This document shows, piece by piece, positions 59,964 to 64,000 of a DNA stretch of 64,000 nucleotides (the first letter of the stretch is position 1; every line of letters starts with the position of its first letter). Position numbers and translations under genes: made by a program. Source of the DNA: Craurococcus roseus (GTDB lineage Bacteria > Pseudomonadota > Alphaproteobacteria > Acetobacterales > Acetobacteraceae); contig NZ_BAAAFZ010000125.1 in the NCBI RefSeq assembly GCF_039523795.1, positions 1 through 64,000 of the forward strand, given 5' to 3'. The notes beneath the pieces were generated by a model. It saw nothing but the letters and a program-made list of their open reading frames with translations, was not told the DNA's origin and did no database searches.

Positions 59964-61157
59964 ATGGGCGCCGACTTCAAGGCAACGGCCGACAGCATCC
60001 TGGACGGGCTCGTCACATCGAACCCGCGCGTGCCCGGCGTGGTCGCAATAGCGACCGACCGGCACCGGAACATCTACGAGGGCGCCGCCGGCGTGCGCCG
60101 GCTCGACCGCCCCGACCCGATGACGGCCGACACGGTCTTCGCCATCTTCTCGACCACCAAGGCGATCACCGGCACGGCGGCGTTGCAGCTCGTCGAGGAG
60201 GGCAAGCTCGACCTCGACGCGCCGGCCAAGCGGTACGCGCCCGACATCGGCAAGCTCCAGGTCATCGACGGCTTCGACGAGAAGGGCGAGCCGAAGCTCC
60301 GCGCGCCGAAGCGCGACATCACGACCCGGATGCTGCTGCTCCACACCGCCGGCCTCGGCTACGACTTCTTCAGCGAGACCTACAACCGGCTCGCGCAGGA
60401 GAAGGGCCAGCCGAGCGTCGTCACCGCGTCCAAGGCGGCGCTGATGACGCCGTTGCTCTTCGATCCGGGCGAGAAGTGGGAGTACGGCTCCAACATCGAC
60501 TGGTGCGGCCTCGTGGTGGAAGGGATCACGGGCAAGCGGCTGGGCGAGGTCTTCAAGAGCCGCATCTTCGAGCCGCTCGGCATGGCCGACACGGCCTTCG
60601 CCATGACGGGCGCGATGCGCCGCCGCGTCGCGGGGATGCACGCGCGGGGCGCCGACGGTTCCCTGGCGCCGATCGAGTTCGAGTTGCCCCCCGAGCCCGA
60701 GGTCCACATGGGCGGCCACGGCCTGTACGGGACGGTCGGGGACTACATGCGGTTCATCCGCATGTGGCTGAACGACGGGAACGGCGAGCACGGCCGCGTT
60801 CTCAAGGCCGAGACCGTGCGGATGGCCGAGAAGAACCACCTCGGTGACAAGAAGATCACGCCGTTGCCGGGCGTCATCAAGTCGCTGTCCAACGACGCCG
60901 ATTTCTTCCCCGGCCTGCCGAAGTCGTGGTCCTTCACCTTCATGGTGAACGACGAGGCGGCGCCGACCGGGCGTCCGGCGGGCGCCCTCGGGTGGGCCGG
61001 GCTGGCGAACCTGTTCTACTGGATCGACCGGCAGAACGGCTTCGGCGGCTTCTGGGCGACGCAGATCCTGCCCTTCGGCGACCCGGTCTCGTTCTCCGGC
61101 TACATGGATTTCGAGACGGCGTTCTACGACGGCCTGCGGCAGCGGAAGGCCGGGTAG
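59964..61157 (+). CDS. Serine hydrolase of the beta-lactamase/class C esterase (EstB-like) family
   Basis: The protein has 397 residues. SxxK is S63-TT-K66 in FAIFSTTKAITGTAALQLVEEGKLDLD; the Tyr motif is Y174-GSN177 in KWEYGSNIDWCGLVVEGITGKRLGEV; a GGHGLYGTVGDYMRF loop is present. It has no signal peptide, so it is a cytoplasmic esterase or lactonase rather than a penicillin-binding protein. It lies 75 nt after the BVMO gene behind GGGAGG and most likely hydrolyses the BVMO product. Confidence 0.92.
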   Translation: MGADFKATADSILDGLVTSNPRVPGVVAIATDRHRNIYEGAAGVRRLDRPDPMTADTVFAIFSTTKAITGTAALQLVEEGKLDLDAPAKRYAPDIGKLQVIDGFDEKGEPKLRAPKRDITTRMLLLHTAGLGYDFFSETYNRLAQEKGQPSVVTASKAALMTPLLFDPGEKWEYGSNIDWCGLVVEGITGKRLGEVFKSRIFEPLGMADTAFAMTGAMRRRVAGMHARGADGSLAPIEFELPPEPEVHMGGHGLYGTVGDYMRFIRMWLNDGNGEHGRVLKAETVRMAEKNHLGDKKITPLPGVIKSLSNDADFFPGLPKSWSFTFMVNDEAAPTGRPAGALGWAGLANLFYWIDRQNGFGGFWATQILPFGDPVSFSGYMDFETAFYDGLRQRKAG

Positions 61158-61249
61158 GCGCCGGGGCCGCGAACGGCGATTCGGGCTTGGCGCGGCGCGC
61201 CGGCGCGGCAGGATGGCGCCGACCAGCCGGAAGGGAGGCCGCGCCAGCC

Positions 61250-62200
61250 ATGAGCCAGACCGAACCACGCCCCGCCGTCCGCCGCGTCGCCGTGGTCGGC
61301 GCCGGGACCATCGGCGCGTCCTGGACCGCGTGGTTCCTGAGCCGCGGGTTGGAGGTGGTGGCGAGCGATCCCTCGCCCGGCGCTCCGGACCTGATCCGGC
61401 GCATGGTCGAGGGCGCTTGGCCGATCCTCCAGGGGCTCGGCGCCACCGCCGACGCCGACCCTGCGCGCTGGCGGTTCGAGGCGGACCCGGTGGCGGCCGT
61501 CGCCGGGTGCGACTTCGTGCAGGAGAGCGCGCCGGAGCGGTACGAGGTGAAGCGGCCGCTGCTGCGCGCGATCACCGCCGCGCTGCCGCCGGAGGTGGTG
61601 GTGGCCTCGTCCTCCTCCGGGCTGCTGGCGAGCCGGTTGTCGGAAGAGTGCACGCATCCCGAGCGGGTGGTGATCGGCCACCCCTTCAACCCGCCGCACC
61701 TGATCCCGCTGGTGGAGGTGGTGGGCGGCGCCACCGCGAGCGCGGAGGCGGTGCGGGCGGCCGTGGCGTTCTACCGCGCGGTCGGCAAGCGCCCGATCAC
61801 GCTGAACAAGGAGGTGCCGGGCCACCTCGCCAACCGGCTGCAAGCGGCGCTGTGGCGGGAGGCGGTCCACATGGTCGCCGAGGGCGTCGCCAGCGTGGCG
61901 GACGTGGACGCCGCCATCTCGGAGGGGCCGGGGCTGCGCTGGGCGTTGATGGGGCCGCACACCACGATGCACCTGGCGGGCGGCGAGGGCGGGATGGAAA
62001 GCTTCATGCGCCACCTTATGCCAGCGGTGACGAGTTGGTGGCCTTCGCTGGGCAATCCCGAGGTGACGCCGGAACTCCAGGCCAAGCTGATCGCCGGCGT
62101 CGCCGAAGCCAACGGCGGCGCCGGCACGCAGGAACTGGCGCGCCGGCGGGACGCGGCGCTGGCGCGGCTGCTGGCGGCGCGGGCGTCGTCGGCCGGCTAG
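61250..62200 (+). CDS. 3-hydroxyacyl-CoA dehydrogenase family protein (carnitine dehydrogenase/3-HCDH-like)
   Basis: The protein has 316 residues. GxGxxG is G17-AGTIG in RRVAVVGAGTIGASWTAWFLSRG; CDFVQESAPERYEVKRPLLR, VVVASSSSGLLASRLSEECTHPERVVIGHPFNPPHLIPLVEVVGG and TLNKEVPGHLANRLQAALWREAVH are the family's conserved segments. Length and the single small C-terminal domain fit L-carnitine dehydrogenase or lambda-crystallin/short 3-HCDH types. It follows the esterase gene by 92 nt and may act on the released hydroxy acid. Confidence 0.9.
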   Translation: MSQTEPRPAVRRVAVVGAGTIGASWTAWFLSRGLEVVASDPSPGAPDLIRRMVEGAWPILQGLGATADADPARWRFEADPVAAVAGCDFVQESAPERYEVKRPLLRAITAALPPEVVVASSSSGLLASRLSEECTHPERVVIGHPFNPPHLIPLVEVVGGATASAEAVRAAVAFYRAVGKRPITLNKEVPGHLANRLQAALWREAVHMVAEGVASVADVDAAISEGPGLRWALMGPHTTMHLAGGEGGMESFMRHLMPAVTSWWPSLGNPEVTPELQAKLIAGVAEANGGAGTQELARRRDAALARLLAARASSAG

Positions 62201-62352
62201 ATCCGGCCGGTCAGCGCCATGATGAGCAGGATCACCACGATCAGGCCGACGATGCCCGACGGGTAGTAGCCCCAGCCGGTGCTGTAAGGCCACGTCGGCA
62301 GGACGGCGAGCAGCACCACGACCAGCAGCACGACGAGCACGAGCGAGTTCAT
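62197..62352 (-). CDS. DUF3309 small membrane peptide
   Basis: The peptide has 51 residues. Two TM segments (LVLVVLLVVVLLAVLPTWPY and the second GIVGLIVVILLIMALTG) flank the signature WPYSTGWGYYPSG typical of DUF3309. Function is unknown. Its TAG stop overlaps that of the convergent 3-HCDH gene: the two stops share CTAG (62197-62200). An EcfG-like promoter variant lies 38 nt upstream. Confidence 0.88.
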   Translation of the reverse strand: MNSLVLVVLLVVVLLAVLPTWPYSTGWGYYPSGIVGLIVVILLIMALTGRI

Positions 62353-62389
62353 GGACACCCTCCCTGGCGGGACGCCGATACGAACATAG

Positions 62390-62414
62390 AACGTGCGCCC
62401 GGCGGTCCGGTTGC
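62390..62414 (-). promoter_or_regulatory. EcfG-like promoter variant before the DUF3309 gene
   Basis: On the minus strand GCAAC (62414-62410), 16 nt, CGTT (62393-62390). Same one-mismatch variant and spacing as at 43104-43128. DUF3309 genes are plausible stress-regulon members. Confidence 0.5.
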
Positions 62415-62428
62415 CGTGAGGGGCCTGG

Positions 62429-63751
62429 CTAACCCAGGAATTCCGGCGACACGAGGCCCGGCAAGAACAGCACCAACTGCGGGAACAGGATCACCAGCGC
62501 CAGCACCGCCAGCATCGGCAGCAGCATGATGCAGGTGTCCTTGAGCGCGTCTGCCATGCGCATCCCGGCCACCGAGCAGGCGATCAGCAGGCAAAGGCCG
62601 TAGGGCGGCGTCACCAGCCCGAAGGCGAGGGAGACGATGCCGACCATGGCGAAGTGGACCGGGTCCATCCCGATCCCTTGCGCCAAAGGCTGGAGGATGG
62701 CGCCGACGATGATGATGGCCGGGATCGCGTCGAGGAAGCAGCCGACCACGAGGAACACGCCCGCGATGAAGAAGGCCGTCGCCACCGGCCCCATGCCCCA
62801 GCCCCGCACGCCGGAGAGCAGCGCCTCCGGGATCTGGTAGAAGGCGAGCAGCCAGCCGAAGGCGCTCGCCGTGCCTACGCAGAACAGCGCCACGCCGGCG
62901 AGCCGCCCGGTGTCGCCGAGCGCGCCGACCAGCCCCTTCCAGTCCAGCTCGCGGTACACCAGCAGCGACAGGACGCCGGCGTAGAGCACGGCGATGCAGG
63001 CGCTCTCGGTGGCGGTGAACCAGCCGAAGACCTTGCCGCCGATGATGATGAGCGGCGTGGTCAGCGCCGGCACCGAGACGAGGAAACTGCGGAGCACCTG
63101 CGCGATCGTGGCGCGCGGGTAGGTCGGGTAGCCGCGCGCCTTCGCGTAGGCGTGGACGGTGCCCATCTGCACCAGCCCGATCAGCAGGCCCGGCACGATG
63201 CCGGCGAGGAACAGCGCGCCGATCGAGACGGTGAGCACGCCGCCCCAGACGATCATCAGGATGGAGGGCGGGATGATGACGGCGAGCACGGCGGAAACGG
63301 CGGTGATGGCCACCGAGAAGCTGTCGTCGTAGCCCTCCTTGCGCTGCGCCTCGATGAAGATCTTGGACTGGCTGGCCGCGTCAGCGGTGCTGCTGCCGCT
63401 GATGCCGGCGAAGAAGACGGAGAGCACGACGTTGATCTGCGCCAGCCCGCCGGGGAAGTGGCCCACGAGGGCGCGGGAGAAGGTCATCAGCCGGTCGGTG
63501 ATGCCGCCGATGTTCATCAGGTTGGCGGTGAGCAGGAAGAAGGGCACCGCCAGCAGGATGAAGCTGTTGTAGGCGTTGAAGGTCTCCTGCGCGAGCATCA
63601 TCGGCGACAACCGCGGCTCCGCCAGCAGGATCGGCAGGCAGGCGAGGCCGAGCGCCACCGCCACCGGCACGCGCAGCACCAGCAGCAGGAAGAAGATGCC
63701 GAAGAGGATCTGCGCGGCCTGCCCGGGCGAGAGGACGTTGCCGCCGATCAC
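62429..63751 (-). CDS. dctM: TRAP transporter large permease (DctM)
   Basis: The protein has 440 residues, started at GTG 63751, overlapping the DctQ stop (GTGA). About twelve TM segments. DctM landmarks are VPFFLLTANLMNIGGITDRLM, NVVLSVFFAGISGSSTADAAS, VIIPPSILMIVWGGVLTVSIGALFLAGIVPG, ESACIAVLYAG, and DPVHFAMVGIVSLAFGLVTPPYGLCLLIA. It is the Na+- or H+-coupled core importing an organic acid delivered by a DctP protein encoded outside the window. Confidence 0.95.
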   Translation of the reverse strand: MIGGNVLSPGQAAQILFGIFFLLLVLRVPVAVALGLACLPILLAEPRLSPMMLAQETFNAYNSFILLAVPFFLLTANLMNIGGITDRLMTFSRALVGHFPGGLAQINVVLSVFFAGISGSSTADAASQSKIFIEAQRKEGYDDSFSVAITAVSAVLAVIIPPSILMIVWGGVLTVSIGALFLAGIVPGLLIGLVQMGTVHAYAKARGYPTYPRATIAQVLRSFLVSVPALTTPLIIIGGKVFGWFTATESACIAVLYAGVLSLLVYRELDWKGLVGALGDTGRLAGVALFCVGTASAFGWLLAFYQIPEALLSGVRGWGMGPVATAFFIAGVFLVVGCFLDAIPAIIIVGAILQPLAQGIGMDPVHFAMVGIVSLAFGLVTPPYGLCLLIACSVAGMRMADALKDTCIMLLPMLAVLALVILFPQLVLFLPGLVSPEFLG

Positions 63752-64000
63752 GCCGCGGCGCTTCCGCGCAGCGCCGCGACCGCGTCGGCCATGCGCTCCG
63801 CCTGGAACAGCAGCCAGACCGCGCCGGCGATGGGCCATGCCATGTGGATGGTCCAGAGCGGCAGCTCCGCCAGTTCGCTGATGCGGTAGATGGCGAACTC
63901 GGTGAACTCCCAGCCCCACCACAGGAACACCAGGGCGAAGAGGACCACGAAGGCGCCCGACACCAGCTCGACGACGGCTTCGGCGCGCTGGGACAGGCGG
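63748..64000 (-). CDS. dctQ: TRAP transporter small permease (DctQ), 5' end outside window
   Basis: The last ~83 residues are visible; the frame stays open to base 64000. FVVLFALVFLWWGWEFTEFAIYRISELAELPLWTIHMAWPIAGAVWLLFQAERMADAV contains the last two TM helices and the helix between them as in DctQ. Coupled by overlap to dctM. The binding protein should be encoded just beyond the window. Confidence 0.88.
   Translation of the reverse strand, partial: RLSQRAEAVVELVSGAFVVLFALVFLWWGWEFTEFAIYRISELAELPLWTIHMAWPIAGAVWLLFQAERMADAVAALRGSAAA

Noticed and set aside
57924..61268. A 1,114-codon minus-strand frame opposite BVMO and esterase
   Set aside because: Shadow of two enzymes with complete motifs; no motif of its own.

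Overview
The window is 64 kb of a very GC-rich chromosome with tightly packed genes. The gene set points to an alphaproteobacterium: a CcrM-type adenine methyltransferase next to rnhB, ccmAB beside acnA, a fused-type petABC operon next to hemF, an alpha-r8/MmgR-like small RNA, and promoter-like sites matching the alphaproteobacterial general-stress sigma factor EcfG. Several orphan TTT (Bug) receptors, a BVMO and a TRAP transporter suggest a heterotrophic Acetobacteraceae/Rhodospirillales-like organism. That family-level placement is inference. No tRNA, rRNA, CRISPR, IS element or prophage was seen.

Layout. 1-6.5 kb: the 3' end of smc, a FitAB/VapBC toxin-antitoxin pair whose toxin lacks one catalytic Asp, a GT87 membrane glycosyltransferase, and argH with an LptM-like lipoprotein behind it and a TlpA thioredoxin in front, start codons 1 bp apart. 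6.7-13 kb: a carbohydrate ABC transporter operon (binding protein, two permeases, ATPase) that runs on into an Ldh-family dehydrogenase and an unknown protein. 13.2-13.3 kb: a complete small-RNA gene with promoter, UUUCCUCCCU motif and intrinsic terminator. 13.4-24.3 kb: amino-acid catabolism (DadA-like oxidase, threonine dehydratase-like enzyme) and assimilatory sulfur metabolism (cysteine synthase with a divergent Rrf2 regulator; cobA-type SUMT divergent from sulfite reductase and a CysG N-terminal-domain protein), plus a secreted DUF4214 protein and a 1-Cys peroxiredoxin.

24.3-36.8 kb: an alpha/beta hydrolase, a frameshifted Uma2 nuclease gene, ccmAB, aconitase, a TetR regulator beside a TTC38-type protein, a MshEN-AAA ATPase, an outer-membrane-like protein and a PaiB-like FMN protein. 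36.9-48.9 kb: ccrM-rnhB, a spermidine-synthase-like membrane protein with a tyrosine phosphatase, small hydrophilic and PRC-barrel stress-type proteins, a TTT receptor, a response regulator with an apparent frameshift beside a Crp/Fnr regulator, and a multi-repeat DUF4214 protein. 48.9-56.2 kb: quinone reductase, hemF, petABC, an AI-2E family transporter and mtnP. 56.2-64 kb: a Lon-like AAA protein without protease domain, a Baeyer-Villiger monooxygenase followed by a serine esterase and a 3-hydroxyacyl-CoA dehydrogenase, a DUF3309 peptide, and TRAP transporter subunits running off the end.

Regulatory themes. Five sites match GGAAC or GCAAC, then 16-17 nt, then (C)GTT. They lie in front of the alpha/beta hydrolase, a small lipoprotein, the tandem small hydrophilic proteins, the PRC-barrel gene and the DUF3309 gene, and together may be a local slice of the EcfG stress regulon. 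Palindromes consistent with operators lie at the cysK/Rrf2, tetR, petABC and response-regulator promoters. I did not find one clear new multi-gene system. The best candidates for new biology are the sRNA locus, the stress-promoter set, the AAA proteins of unknown role and the unknown protein coupled to the sugar-transport operon.
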